This document shows positions 36,271 through 48,983 of a DNA stretch of 64,000 bases, piece after piece. The DNA is from Syngnathus acus (taxonomy: Eukaryota > Chordata > Actinopteri > Syngnathiformes > Syngnathidae). Within the stretch, counting starts at the first letter, position 1; every line of letters begins with the position of its first letter. Position numbers and translations under genes: made by a program. The stretch is taken from positions 2,522,501-2,586,500 of the forward strand of contig NC_051094.1 in the NCBI RefSeq assembly GCF_901709675.1, given 5' to 3'. Under the pieces are notes generated by a model that had not been told where the DNA came from, did not search any database, and saw only the letters and a list, made by a program, of their open reading frames with translations.

Positions 36271-36361
36271 AAATAAATAAATAAATCGATAAATGAATAA
36301 ATAAATAAATAAATGCATAAATAAGATAATGAATGAACGAACGATTGAACAAATGAATAAA
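36271..36361. repeat. Degenerate (AAAT)n repeat
   Basis: Imperfect AAAT units with CGAT, GAAT, GCAT and GAACGAACG interruptions over about 90 bp, an old tetranucleotide repeat. It is followed 58 bp later by a subfamily B MITE. Confidence 0.9.
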
Positions 36362-36418
36362 TACTGCCCCCCTTTCAGCAATTATTTCGAGGAATACCTT
36401 TTGCCCGAGTCATATAAG

Positions 36419-36590
36419 TACCGTAATTTTCGGACTATAAGTCGCACCGGAGTATAAGTCGCACCAGCCATAAAATGCCCAAAAAAGTGAAAAAAAACAT
36501 ATATATGTATATAAGTTGCTCCTGAGTATAAGTCGCCCCCCCACCCAAACTATGGAAAAAAACGCGACTTATAGTCCGAAAATTACGGTA
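36419..36590. mobile_element. TA-flanked inverted-repeat MITE, subfamily B, copy 2
   Basis: The ends are TA-CCGTAATTTTCGGACTATAA and TTATAGTCCGAAAATTACGG-TA. The interior is the reverse complement of the element at 6985-7156, including CAGCCATAAAATGCCCAAAA and the C-run CGCCCCCCCACCC. The copies differ by only a few substitutions, which suggests recent activity. Confidence 0.85.
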
Positions 36591-38628
36591 AGTGTTCTTA
36601 TTAGAGGACTATTTGTGGCTACTCTATTACCCACCTCTGGTTTCTTCATCTGCCCAAATGGACCAGAGTGGGTAAAATAATGAATCAGAATTTAAATCAA
36701 ATGAACTTAGGAGTGATAGTGTGAAGGGCCCTTAATCAAATTTTAATTAGGTTTCCCCCTAGGTGTGATCCGTCTCTGTATGGTTTCAAGAATTACATGC
36801 ATAGTACGTTGTCTAAAATTAGCACATCCTTTCAACGTGTTATTTGCTTGCAAGCTCCCACTTGAAGTGCATTTTGCTATTTTCTGCAAACAAGCCTGTA
36901 AATATTCTCATTCATTCTGGTCATTTCATTCTCAGGGCATTGAATCGATCGCACGGTAGGAAGACAGCGGTCTTATTCGGCGCAAGAGCCTCGGGCGCTG
37001 CACGGGTAACAACGAGAGAAGAGCATCGTAAAGACTGATGAGGGAGCAGGCGGATATACGGAATCGACTCGGCAAAGCCAGATGTGCTTCTGAAATGCTT
37101 AATGTTTGGACATCACAAGAGTACAGGACCAAAACAAAACTGAGCTGTGTACTTTCAAACCTTTTGTAGAGTTTCAGTTTTATAGACCATATTTAGTTTG
37201 AAATATGCTCCAAGATAAGAGTATGATTTCTAATTTGGGTCCAACCACGCACAGTACATGCGGCTGTGGATGCTTCTGAGCTTTTATGGATCCTCCTATC
37301 TAGGTCGCTGTTTCACTGCGGAGCAACAATTGGCAGATTCCCACTTCACGCAGACGGCAGATGTGCCACATAAAAAGACCGCGAGGTTAGCGGAAGGGAA
37401 TAAACACTATTTAAAAATGTGCAACAATGTGACAGGCTGCTTCCAAAAAATAAAAATAAAATGAATCAAGCCCTTCTCTCTGCTCTCAAATGCTGTGGAG
37501 ATGTCCCACGCAACTGTCAACAGGCAAATACATTATCCATCAGTCCTTATGTAATCTTACGTAGGTCTCAGTCTTTGCAAATGTTTTCAGCCATTTTCTT
37601 CAAAAACGGAACCAAATCCACAACTACATTTAGAACCAAATCTCTGAATTCACTATACAGGATATTTTCACATATTTGAGTTTGTGTGGGAGTGTAATCA
37701 GACATCTTCCAAATACTCCTTAATGCTTCTTAAAGCTTGTCTGGAACAATTCAGAGAACATCCACTAATGCTCTTTAAAAAAAATCTGTGATGACAACAT
37801 CCATCTTACGGCTGAAATGTAGAACATCACAATAGCAGCTGGCATTTGAGCTATATTTAGTCTCATTTATTATATGGACTAAATTTGTCTTTGTGGCGCT
37901 TTGTCACAATCAGTATTGAGGGCGAGCAAGTTTTGTGTGATATCTCGGTTTATCCTGTTTGTGTCGTTTTTGGGGAGAGTTTTTTTTTTTTTGGCAGAAC
38001 TGGGCCAATCTTGTGCCTTGTGCTCACCTAATGAAAACAATTCAAATGTTATTTTGGGTTGACTTGTCAGACATATGGTGCATTCAAATGGGACAAAAAT
38101 TACCATGAAAGCCACAAGAGACTGTTCTTCATTCATTATTCGGGTGATCTTGACTATTCTTCCGCAGAATGCCAATGCGGTGAGAAAACACAACACACGT
38201 TAAGAAAACGCTTGTTGGGGAAAGGAACGAGGCAAGGGCATCTTGGGCACAATCAGAAGGTTTTGTGCATTATTTCAAATAACCTTCACTGCACAGCACG
38301 TCCATACTCTGCAAGGTAATTTAGACTCCATCTTTTCCCCGATGTCTCCGAGATAAGTCGGAACTTCTGCGGGGATCTCTGCCAATCAACTGGTAATAAA
38401 TACCTCCAAGGGCTGAGCAAGCGATGTGGCCTTGGTTATCTCAACTTAACTGTATTTCCGTGAAATATTTACATGATTGCATAAACATGCAACATTTTCC
38501 AAAATTGAGAAGAACTTCAAATGTCCAGCTGTGTATTTTTTGTCATCATGGGTGAACGGGTACCCGTCTATGTAAGAGGTGCTATACGGTACATTCTGAA
38601 TTGGTCATCACTCAAAAGCACGGCATTT

Positions 38629-38696
38629 GGGGGGGGGGGGGGGGGTCCAAGCATATTTCAGGGGGGCAGTGCCCCCTGCAGCCCCCCCCCCTAGCT
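38629..38696. repeat. G17 tract followed by an inverted G/C-run arrangement
   Basis: Seventeen Gs (38629-38645) are followed by GGGGGGCAGTGCCCCC and by CCCCCCCCC-TAGCTCCGCC. The latter wording resembles the degraded end of a common fish transposon, but I cannot assign a family. The tract can form a G-quadruplex or a hairpin. Its length in the assembly may be unreliable. Confidence 0.55.
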
Positions 38697-41064
38697 CCGC
38701 CAGAGCTCCCTACAAAAAAGTTTGATGAATATTTATCACTCTTGTCAGCAAACAAGTTCTTGCTTTGCAGTTTTTTGGGTGTGTGTTTTTAAATCGCATT
38801 TTTAGGACAAATGAACATATTTCATATAGCTTAGTTACCATAATATATGCAGCCATAGTCAAACAAACACTGGAGAAAACAGCCTAGCATATTTTTCTGT
38901 CGCTGAGGTTCAGCCTTGTCCAATCAAAACTAATGACCAAGTGGCAAAGTGAAGTTGAACACATACAAATGAAGCCAGAATTCGGAAAGTTAAAGTCGGT
39001 AAATGATAAGGAAGGACATATCGGGCAGGTTGGAAAAAGAAATTGTTTTGATACCGCCAACCTCAGCGTGTTCCACTGACATTCAACACTAATGAGGACT
39101 TTCCACGCAGTATTCAGCCCTACTTAAAATCTCCAAGATATGCCATACGACTGATAAGTCTCGAGATGAATGTTCGCTCGGATTGGGGAATCACTCCTGC
39201 AGAGTGAATCAGATCATCGGAAGGGGCCTCCACTACAGTGCAGCCTAATAATATTCGGAAATCCACTCTAAATCCCGAAACGATGGCATCTGTCCCCCGC
39301 AGCTGTCCTCGCTGGCTCTCATCTGCTGAGGTCAGGCCACCTACTATAACCATTTTTTGTTGGCTTGAGGCTGGAACATCTACAGGAATGATGATGCCAG
39401 TAGTTGGACAGGCGAGGTGTCGCGGCTTTCTATCTTCCTGTTTGTAACACTGCACTTTTTTTTTTTTTTTTTGCTTAGCACCGGGCTCTAATGAACATAA
39501 AGGTCAAACATCATCAGAAACTGCACGTTTGATGAGAAGCATGCCAACAACCATCACATTGTGGCGGGATACCGACTTGACTACTTTCCAGGCGGCAAGG
39601 ATGCAGTTCCCGCACTCAACGAAAATAATTTGTTGAGCGAACGTAATGAAATTATGAAAAAATCTATCTAAAATACTTTCATTTAGCGATATTATATATT
39701 TTTCTGTTGACATCTCAGTATGGAATATAATCAAGATAATTGTTTTGTTACATGTTGTCATGTTTCATGCTAATTCCACTTGATTTGATGACATTCATCG
39801 TACAAACATAAAATGATTAATTCCCTAATTATCACACAAAAGACGTGAGTGAATGAAACTGCCATTCAATATCCTTTTTTTCGAGTGCACTCAGTGGTTT
39901 TCTGTCAATTCTTTAACAGGCAACCTAGTCGACATTTAGTAGCCAAGGTGACGGGACAAGCACTTTGAGAATGATTAGAAATAGAATTGATTAAAAACCT
40001 GGATTGATTCAATTACAACCATGATGGAAAATGCCAAGTGTTCACCTCGAACAAGGTCACATACGTGGGATTATCTCCCATCTCACAAAACTGCTCCATG
40101 ATGTGTCATAATTTGACAGATGGAGAGAGCCTTTTGTGCGCAAGTGTCAATCCACTCACAATAAGACTCGCGGCTTACGTTATTCCACGTTTTCATGATG
40201 ATTGAGCGATTCTCGAGCAATCATTTCATTTTTTATGTACACCCATACGGATCTCTTGCTTTATTTCTTCGTTGTGTTTTTTTTTTTTTACAACAAATAA
40301 AAATAAAACGCTCCCCGCGATGTTTGACAAAATTCAATTATTGTCTTTTGCTTGGGTGACATGTTTACAAAGACAGTTATTTGTATTTCACTCAATACAA
40401 GAAGCTGCGGGCTTTGAGTGGATACAAACAGTATGAAGCCACATGGCTCACTGTTTTATGTTTGATGCTGGAGGGCTCAAACAGAGAACCTTTTTGCTGC
40501 CCCGCTGTTGCATGCAATACATCTAATCATTTATTCCCTCGTCCAAAGTTTCAGCTAGATTTTATGCATTCATTCTCCAACTTGATTAATATTTGCGGCA
40601 AATGATGGTAATTAATCGGACAAAATTAGCTGCACATATCAAAATCCCCCATTTAGGTTCTGACGGACACGCGTGGACTATGCGTTTTCCGTCGTTCACA
40701 CACACAAACATATTTGTGATGTGAAAGGAACTATTATGAAGCATGAAAACTGGTTGTCATGGAACTTAATCTCATTTTTAATGAGATATTTGTATGAGGC
40801 GAACAGCTCCGCAAACCAATCTCGGTGTTACCAAGATGAATTGCTGCCGTTAGCTAATTGACAAAACGCCATGTGCTCACAAGGCAGCATGTGAGCGCTG
40901 TCCTGAAATTTGTCGGCTCTGGTTTCCTTCACACGCGTGCAATGAGAACCTTTCTTGAAGATGACTTATTTGAATTGAAAAGGATATGAAACAAAACAGA
41001 AAACATGCACTTTTTTTGTGTGTGCTGTCTTTCCATTTTGCTCACATTTATTCCTCCATACATT

Positions 41065-41220
41065 TACCGTAATTTTCGGACTATGTCGCACCAGCCATAA
41101 AATGCCCAAAAAAGTGAAAAAAACCCATATATATGTATATAAGTCGCTCCTGAGTATAAGTCGCCCCCCCCACCCAAACTATGAAAAAAAACCGCGACTT
41201 ATAGTCCGAAAATTACGGTA
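41065..41220. mobile_element. TA-flanked inverted-repeat MITE, subfamily B, copy 3
   Basis: It is the same as the 36419 copy in orientation and interior, but with a deletion of about 16 bp just inside the left end, where TATAAGTCGC...AGTCGC is shortened to TATGTCGC. Both TA-flanked ends are intact. Confidence 0.85.
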
Positions 41221-41649
41221 TTTACATTTTGTTTTGGGCCTGGGATGCTCTGTTGCCATTCAAATGACAGTGAGATTGTGTAGAACCATCAGAATTGACT
41301 AAAAAGCTGGAGGCAACTTTGACATCCCAGTTGGCTGGAAGGGAAAAAAAAATAGCGTGCATCCTTGAGAGCAATCTGCCAGAAGCATACAAACATCTGC
41401 ACGGGTAACTGAAATTCAATGAAACGACGAATAAAAATCGATTGTAAAACTTGGAAATGGTGCATTGTGGGATTCGGGGAGTGTGGAACAAAGTGTACGG
41501 CATGTATATGCAAATTGTATCCATTGAGTTTCCCACGCAAATGCGATAAAACATCCATTCTCAATATGCCGTTTTACAAATTTAACAGGAGGCACCGAAT
41601 CAGCGTGGGCGGCCAAAAGGAGAACGCACATCAGTCATAGAGCACAAAA

Positions 41650-42430
41650 CCAAGCGAAGAGCGTTAACAAGCCAAAAGCGCTCCGCCGCATTATCATGCC
41701 AAGCCACGTCGTCTTTTGAAGCAGTAATGAGGAGAAATGGCCGAGTTATGCGGAGAAGACGAGTGGCGGGGGGGGGGTGAAGGCCACCAATTCACCTCAA
41801 CTGACGCCAGAGATAAGAGACGGACGGATAAAGATTAAGAACTCGCAAGAAAGACTAATCGAGAGGCACACTTCCCGATGTCAGAACCTTTTGAAGCTTG
41901 CGGAGTACATCGCCTATATTTCTGCGTACGCCCGAGCTAATATTCTCCATTTTTTATTACTCTTAGAAGCCGTCTCTTAACACCCTAGCCACCAACTTCC
42001 GAGGATTCTCCGCTGAAATATTTTAGATCCCCTTAGTCAAATGTCATTTTTTGATTGAAATGTTTTTCAAAACTCTTTAAAACAAAACCAAAAAACGATG
42101 GCGCTACTCCTACCGCCGGGAGTAATCAGCCCAAACGACATTTGGCTGATCTAATATCTCGGTTTTACAGCAAATTAAAACATAGCACCATTATTCCAGT
42201 AAAACCAACCGTGAAGAGTGAACGAGATGCCACTTCCTGCAGTGACCTAATCTGAAGCATTAATCTTTCACAGTTAATAAAAAATATCATCAACAACTTT
42301 GAAGATGATGAATGCGCTTGACTCGAGGCGTCTCTCCCACACACAATGGAGGACAGATGTGACCCTGCCAGCGAGGAGTTCTCGGAGGGGGGATCTTCGT
42401 CAACTGCTTGCGAATACATTATATAAGCCC
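41650..42430. promoter_or_regulatory. Candidate conserved non-coding region
   Basis: This stretch has a higher CpG content than its surroundings, no repeat ends, and dense TAAT, GATA and AGATAAG words (for example GCCAGAGATAAGAGACGG and CGAGCTAATATTCTCC). Open frames lack domains. It looks like a regulatory element but I cannot test conservation here. It is a weak call. Confidence 0.25.
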
Positions 42431-42965
42431 GTTCTTTAAAACGTCAACACTTGCTGTCTGAGGTTTTTTTTAATTGCAGAGGCGCCATTATAGTGCAGCA
42501 AAGGCTGAGGGGGTTGCAGCTTATGGTGGGTGGTAAGTTTCCACTGTGGACTTACAGTAGCGCCTTGTGGTATGGGTTTAATTTATTTCGCTGTAATGAA
42601 CTGGCTTACGTTATTATTATTGTTGGACGGGCGATAGCGAGAACGTCGTGTTGTGCCGTGCTGAGTGTTTGACATTTCCGAATGTCTTTAAATGCATCAC
42701 TACCCGTTGGGCTCGCTTGCCGAGAGTTGTGTTTTTGTAATCAAATATTTTTACGCTTTCAATTACGGAACAAACTATTATCCTTGATTTCAAAAGTAGT
42801 AATCCAACAATCTGTAAGAATATGATATGATTATTTATTTTTTAACTGAATAAATAGAATAAAGCGTGCCAGTTGGCATTTTTAAACTTTTATCCCACAA
42901 CTACTTTTTTCATGTACAATTCAGTTGTATCTAGGGGAAAATAATAAGGAATAAAAGCTTTGTTA

Positions 42966-43076
42966 TTTTTGATGAACACTTTGGCCTTTTACATTACTGT
43001 ATTATAATGTTGGTCATTATGGCACTTGGAGAGCTAAGTGTATTTTTAAAGTGGCACTTGTAAAAAGTTTGAAAGT
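42966..43076 (+). repeat. hAT-like non-autonomous repeat, copy 2 (fragment)
   Basis: TTTTTGATGAACACTTTGGC, then GTTGGTCATTATGGCACTTG, GAGCTAAGTG and GTGGCACTTG align in order with 629-745. The terminal inverted repeats are not intact. Confidence 0.5.
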
Positions 43077-44566
43077 TGCTGCGCTATTGAGGTCAGAGCA
43101 GGCCACTGACTTACCCATTAAAATATTCCTTTTCATTAGCCCTCCAAAGTTCCTCTCTTGCTTTCATAATATAAAAAAAGCTTCAGGTCGTTTCCTATCT
43201 GCACAAAAAGTTCCATCCTATCGGTTATCTTTTTTTTTTTTACATTCCTATACAGCTCACAATTCATTTTGCTACTTTTATCAAGCGTCACATCATCAAT
43301 AAACACAAGCAAGCCTGTTCCATTGGTAGTTGTGCCTTGTGTTTGACACATCGTGGTCTTTTCAGAGAAAAATAAATAATGGCCATTTTCTACAGAGTAT
43401 TCCTGCCTTCTGTTGACACTGATAATTTTTTTTGTCTTTGCAAAGGAAATTACGCCTTTATCTTACTGCGAAACACTGCAAAGACAACTCAAGACTTCCC
43501 GAAAGAAAATGGAATATTCTTCATTTTCCAAGCGTGCAAAAGGTGGGGAGGTTAGGGGTCATCCCCGCCCATTCATCTTTGGGCAGGCATGTAAACGATC
43601 AGGTTCTGACTGTCATCCGCAAGCCCCGCCCACTCAGTTCTCACGTGTCTGGGCGCCGCACGCTTGGGGTTCACTCCTCTCTTTTCATGTCCATGTCAGT
43701 GTAATATTTTCAAAGTCAAGCAAGCCTCTCTTTTCTCGCGTGTAAATGTCTTAATGTTACATTCAGTGGTCCCTTCCCGTCTTCTACATAATGCATGGCT
43801 GTCACCGGCGCTCTGTCTGAGCAGCCAACTCCGCGCCAGAGAGTCTTCTGACCTTCAGACGACTTCTCATCCAAACTGGATAGTCAAACAATCTAAGACC
43901 TCACATTTTGACACAATAGCGTGACGACTCGTCTAAATTCTAAATAAGGAATTCATGTTAGCTTTCAGCCTGTGCTAACGCTTTGACAATCTCTGAACTA
44001 ACAGAACGTAAACACATTTTGTTATCGTCCTTTTGTGTTGATATGGAAACAAACATCGACTATCCAACTGTTTCAACCACACCAAGAAAAAACATAATAT
44101 GCTTTAATGCCTTTGCAATTGCTGCTTTATTAGGCACACACTGATTTAAATGATAGGTTCCAAGCCAGCTTCTGAGCTGGCTGAACGGTCTGAATGGCCT
44201 TTCCAGTGGGTGCCGTGGAGCCAAACACATGCGTTATTATACCCAGCTCGAGCGGGGATGCTCAATGGCACACATGGATAATTGGTAAAATCTCACAGCC
44301 TCCAGGCATGAATTGTGTTTGTCAACAAATGAGCCTCTGAAGAAAGAATCTTATTGCAACGCTCAGCATCTGGCCCAGTGAAATTTTCAATCCACTTATT
44401 TCACATGCATATGATACTTTGGAGTGATGCTGTGTTTATTTTACCTATGTTTATTTTCTTTTTTAACAGACTTGATGCTCAGTCTTCACACATGACTGAA
44501 ACACCAACGCACAAACTTTCATGAACATAAAGACAGTACAATAGGTTTTTGCTTCACAAATTCAAT

Positions 44567-44833
44567 TACCGTAATTTCTGGACTATAAGCCACACCCGAA
44601 TGTAAGCCGTACCAGCTAAATTTCGGGGGGAATCCTGTTTCGTTCATATATAAACCGCACTGGACTATAAGCTGCAGGTGTTTTGATGTTTTATTTCCAT
44701 ATATAAGAGAATATGCACAAATCAGACAATATCATAAAAGTCAGAAGAAATTCATAGAGCCGCACTAGACTATAAGTCGCAGGGTTCAAAGCTTGTGCAA
44801 AAAGTAGCGGCTTATAGTCTGGAAAATACGGTA
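44567..44833. mobile_element. TA-flanked inverted-repeat MITE, subfamily C, copy 1
   Basis: The ends are TA-CCGTAATTTCTGGACTATAA and TTATAGTCTGGAAAATACGG-TA. Internal modules are GCCGCAC/GCAGG types (AAGCTGCAGGTGTTTTGATG, GCTTGTGCAAAAAGTAGCGG) that differ from A and B. The reverse copy is at 46575-46830 and a truncated copy at 53735-53849. It lies 45 bp from the compound microsatellite. Confidence 0.8.
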
Positions 44834-44877
44834 CCTTCATTCATTGGATCTAGCTAGATAGCCAACAATCTAAAACA

Positions 44878-45260
<383 letters not shown>

Positions 45261-46574
45261 TGCCATAAAGACGTTGCTCGTGTCAAGTCCCTGCGGCCAT
45301 TTTTTTTTTCTTCCACTCATCACCACCACTTTCCGGCTCAGTGTCCCCCAAATGCATCCCATTAAATCACTCATCTTCCAGTGCAGTCAACTGTGACAAT
45401 AATTGGATAATGACTCATAGGTAAATACTTTCTTGTTCAGCCAGATGTATTTCCTTTAATTCCCACAGAAGGCATTGTAGATTTTTTTTCTTTTTTCTGC
45501 AGCTAAAGTTTCCAAGACAACCCGAGTGCAAGATAATGATGATACAGTTTGCACTATGAGACCTTAAGAGTGAGGCTGCTTATCTGTAAAAAAAAAATAA
45601 AAATAAAATAAATGTAAACAACTCGGCAGTTTGTTGGGTGCTTGTCTATTTTGTCACATTTCACCAATCCACAAAGAAATCAAGAATTTATTTTAATAGG
45701 GAATCTTTTTTTTTTTGTTCCCCGTGGCCTACTTGACATGCCTCTAAGCGATTAAGCAGCAAGAGACCTCAGGTCATGTGAAACAAGCTGCTTGGTTATT
45801 CTCTTAGCATGGCCAGAAATAGCTAAATCACCCTTCACGCTGTCAAGCTGCTGCAGCAACCCCTCCCTATGATATCATTCTGCTTCAGTGATGTCATCTT
45901 TTTTGCATTTTAAAGACACATTTTTAAAGCTGCATTATTGTTTTGATTCCTTATGGCTTTGTTGAATTGGGCCTTAGAGTGATTTTATTGATCAGTTCAA
46001 TCAGAGGTTGGACAAGGTGCCTGAATGTCAACAGTTTCATGCGTCCTGATGTTTAGTAAATGCCTTTTTCGGTTCTCCGCAGAGGGATGCTTGGATGTGT
46101 CAGTGAATTGTAACTTCGCTTGACTTTCCTGTATAACAATTTACGCCGAGTTTGAATCGGAGCAATTTGCAGTGCAATTATTCTCGAAATCACTATCGTG
46201 TCAATAATATTAACCTGGCTTTACCCAAAGAGCATTCCCAAACGCTTGGTTCCCCACGAGCTTCTGTGCTTGTCTGAGGACAGGTTTGACCTTGGTTTAA
46301 ATAGAACATGTCCACTACACCTGATCGGATTCTCTCACATTGACCTGGTGTCTTTGCTTCTGGATATGCTGCAGAATGTTCAATAATGCAGGCTGGAGTT
46401 CGAGAAGGCGCTCGTGGAGGTGCTTTAAGAGCGTTCTTCAACACCACTTCATTCCTTCCTCGGCAAACAGAGACTTGAAGGGGTTAGGCGGGAAAACGAA
46501 GAGAATACACAAGTGTTTGGAAAGTTGTTCAAATACACTATGTGGCCGCGATGCATTTACTTCACCATCAAAAT

Positions 46575-46830
46575 GATCGTATTTCCCGGACTATAAACCG
46601 CTACTTGTTGCGCAAGCTTTGAACCCTGCGGTTTATACTCCAGTGCGGCTTATCTATGGATTTTTTTATGATATTGCCTGATTTGTGCATATTCTCTTAT
46701 ATATGGAAATTAAACATTAACACACTTACAGCTTATCCAGTGCGGGTTATATATGAACTAAACTTTTCTCCCGAATTTTAGCTGCCGCGGCTTATATTCA
46801 GGTGCGGCTTTTAATCTAGAAATGACGGTA
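46575..46830. mobile_element. TA-flanked inverted-repeat MITE, subfamily C, copy 2
   Basis: This is the reverse orientation of the 44567 copy. The left end is decayed (GATCGTATTTCCCGGACTAT) and the right end is CTAGAAATGACGG-TA. The interior includes GCGCAAGCTTTGAACCCTGC and GATATTGCCTGATTTGTGCA. More substitutions than subfamily B suggest greater age. Confidence 0.75.
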
Positions 46831-46887
46831 TGTCACTCCTGTCTGTCCATCTATCAGTCTACCCATCCATCCATCTATCTGTTCATC

Positions 46888-47022
46888 CTGAGGCATTTCC
46901 AGTCCAGCCTCCTCCCAGTGGGACGTCTCCCGGAACACATCAGCAAGGAGGCGTCCAGGAGGCTTCCTAACTAGAAACCGTGCCAGCTCATCTGGCTTCT
47001 CTCAACGCGGACGAGCAGACGG
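46888..47022 (-). pseudogene. Decayed LINE reverse-transcriptase C-terminal fragment
   Basis: On the minus strand the sequence encodes, in two frames, the typical fish non-LTR retrotransposon tail: VERSQMSW (compare the ERSQLRWFGH motif) and PPGRLLADVF followed by E-T. A stop and a frameshift interrupt it. Repeated CATCCATCCATC words flank it at about 46865. It is only a short relic, with no target duplication recognisable. Confidence 0.5.
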
Positions 47023-47259
47023 AGAGAGACAACACAAGTCAAAAGAAAATAGTGGCGAGGAAGCATTCATGTACTGTATGTCCATGTAAAATTGGCATTG
47101 CTTGTAGATTTTAGAAAATTACATTCATATTATCAAGGGACACCATTCATGTGGTGGTTTTTATTTTCTTGTTTTGGAATGACTCTTTTATAGATGGGTC
47201 TGACTACACCCTGCCTGCCAAACCTGAAGATATTTAAGTGGGGAGTCAAGTGTCCAATG

Positions 47260-47273
47260 GTGCCATCTAGCGG
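47260..47273 (-). promoter_or_regulatory. CTCF-like motif, reverse orientation (near match)
   Basis: The reverse complement reads CCGCTAGATGGCAC, which differs from CCASYAGRKGGCRS at position 3 (G for A). It lies 1.7 kb from the better match at 48970. Confidence 0.35.
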
Positions 47274-48969
47274 TCAATACTTCACCCTGCACTTAATTTC
47301 ATTTACTGAACCTTTCTTTGTAAGCTGCAGCGTTCAATGCTGATGATGTGTTAAAACCCTTTCAAGACATCACATTTATGTTGTTTAATCTGATATCACT
47401 CAATAATATCGGTCGTTTGCTTCATCAGGCGAGTGCTTCTATATAATTACGCAATTCCACAATACAGAGATGGTAAAAGTCATTATGCTCAGTAGAGAAA
47501 CGTGTGTGGAAGGAAAAAAAGTTCCAAGTCAGTACTTTGGTGAATAATGAAAATAAACAAAATAAATACAACGTCTGAAGTGTCATCATTCACACCATTT
47601 GCAAAAAGATACAAAAGTCCAGATACAATCACTGGTTTAAAAGCCGAAATGGAAAAAAAGGTCCTCCACATCTATCAAGTACAGCACGGGAACTGAGTAT
47701 TTGTACTTTGTTTCTACTTCTGTTGTTCCCCACCACTGACAGTATCAGCAGCGGAGAATATATATGTATGTTTTGCTTCCCTTAATAGATGCACTTGAAC
47801 TCCGCTCGGGGCACTCCATTCTAGTTTGCTCTTATCTACTTCAACGCAAAAACAAAAGAGCGCGTACACCACTACGGGTAGCATCTCTTAGTTGCATGTT
47901 GGCTAATGGGGCTGAATGTAGATGTTCTATCACTGTCTATCGCCCGACCCCCTCCCGAGAAATGCATCAATTCATGGATGGATAACAACGTGCCCTTGAT
48001 GCATCATAGCACATAAAGGCTTAAATGGTGTGTTGTTTAACCGTCGTGTTCCCTTCATCTCCGTGCCAGACTGTGAGGTGGTCCCCACTCCGGTTTCCAG
48101 GCCCCGCAGAGATGAACGATATCCCTCGGCAATATACATCACGACTAATATAGAGGGGAGGGGGGGCAGTGATTGATGATGTGCTCAGGTCAGCCAATCA
48201 CAGCTCAATAAAGCTCGTACTGAGCCTGGAAGTCTCAAGCTGCCACTAAAAAGAGACTTTGTTACATAATTGGAGGATGTTTTCTGTCACACCCTCAAAT
48301 GAAATTTCAAACAATCTAAGCATAAAAGTTTGTGAATTATATTTGTCTTTAGACAAACTGGAAATGATTTGTAAATGGTACGCACACAAGTAACGATTGT
48401 GTAGGAATATTTGGCCATTATTTGGCTTGTTGTTGCTGGGAGGGGGAATTGACACAGCTGTTTGAGTTCTGCTGGTGTGTGTGGCCTATAAGCGACAGGA
48501 TGTCTGTGATTTCCTTTTACTGTCACTGGTCTGTTGAAACGCTCAAACAGATGCTGGCTAGTGGCGAGGGTGGAAAATGTGTCTGCGTGCACAGGCAAGA
48601 ATGGAATTTAGCTAGTACTTAGGGATTGGCTTCTGCTAACACTTTCCTGGCATCTTGGCTTTATTGCCGAGAGGTATCTCTTTGTATGTGGTATGTAAAA
48701 CACTCCAAATAAATATTGTCCTACATTGCACAGTATGTACTCAGCTCATAAAACACAACTACTTAACAGGTACAGGTAGCCACTTGTTTACAAATAAAGA
48801 TAAAGTACTGCTGGTCACTCATTGCTTGAGCAAATTTCCAATTAAAAAAAAAACAACAACACAAAGTTTCTAAGTTAATTTATCATCTCACGATATACAT
48901 CAGCAATAATGCGTCTAAGATGTATGTAAGATTAAAAAATTAACCTACAGCCGTTGCTTAAATAATATA

Positions 48970-48983
48970 CTGCCATCTAGTGG
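48970..48983 (-). promoter_or_regulatory. CTCF-like motif, reverse orientation
   Basis: The reverse complement CCACTAGATGGCAG matches the CTCF consensus CCASYAGRKGGCRS at every position. Its orientation is opposite to the forward motif at 26514. Occupancy is not shown by sequence alone. Confidence 0.45.

Larger units (their letters stand above)
34491..44566. other. Intergenic region, proximal part (edil3 to hapln1)
   Basis: I see no protein-coding gene here. The open frames are under about 115 codons, low in complexity and without motifs. The region contains two subfamily B MITEs (36419-36590, 41065-41220), an AAAT-type simple repeat (36271-36361), a 17-base G run (38629-38645) and a hAT-like fragment (42966-43076). 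A moderately CpG-rich, possibly conserved stretch lies at about 41650-42430. The remainder is unremarkable AT-rich DNA. Confidence 0.7.

Noticed and set aside
42562-42578. A third CTCF-like motif (AGCGCCTTGTGG)
   Set aside because: Its reverse complement CCACAAGGCGCT lacks the central GGG-run and fails the consensus at the key positions.
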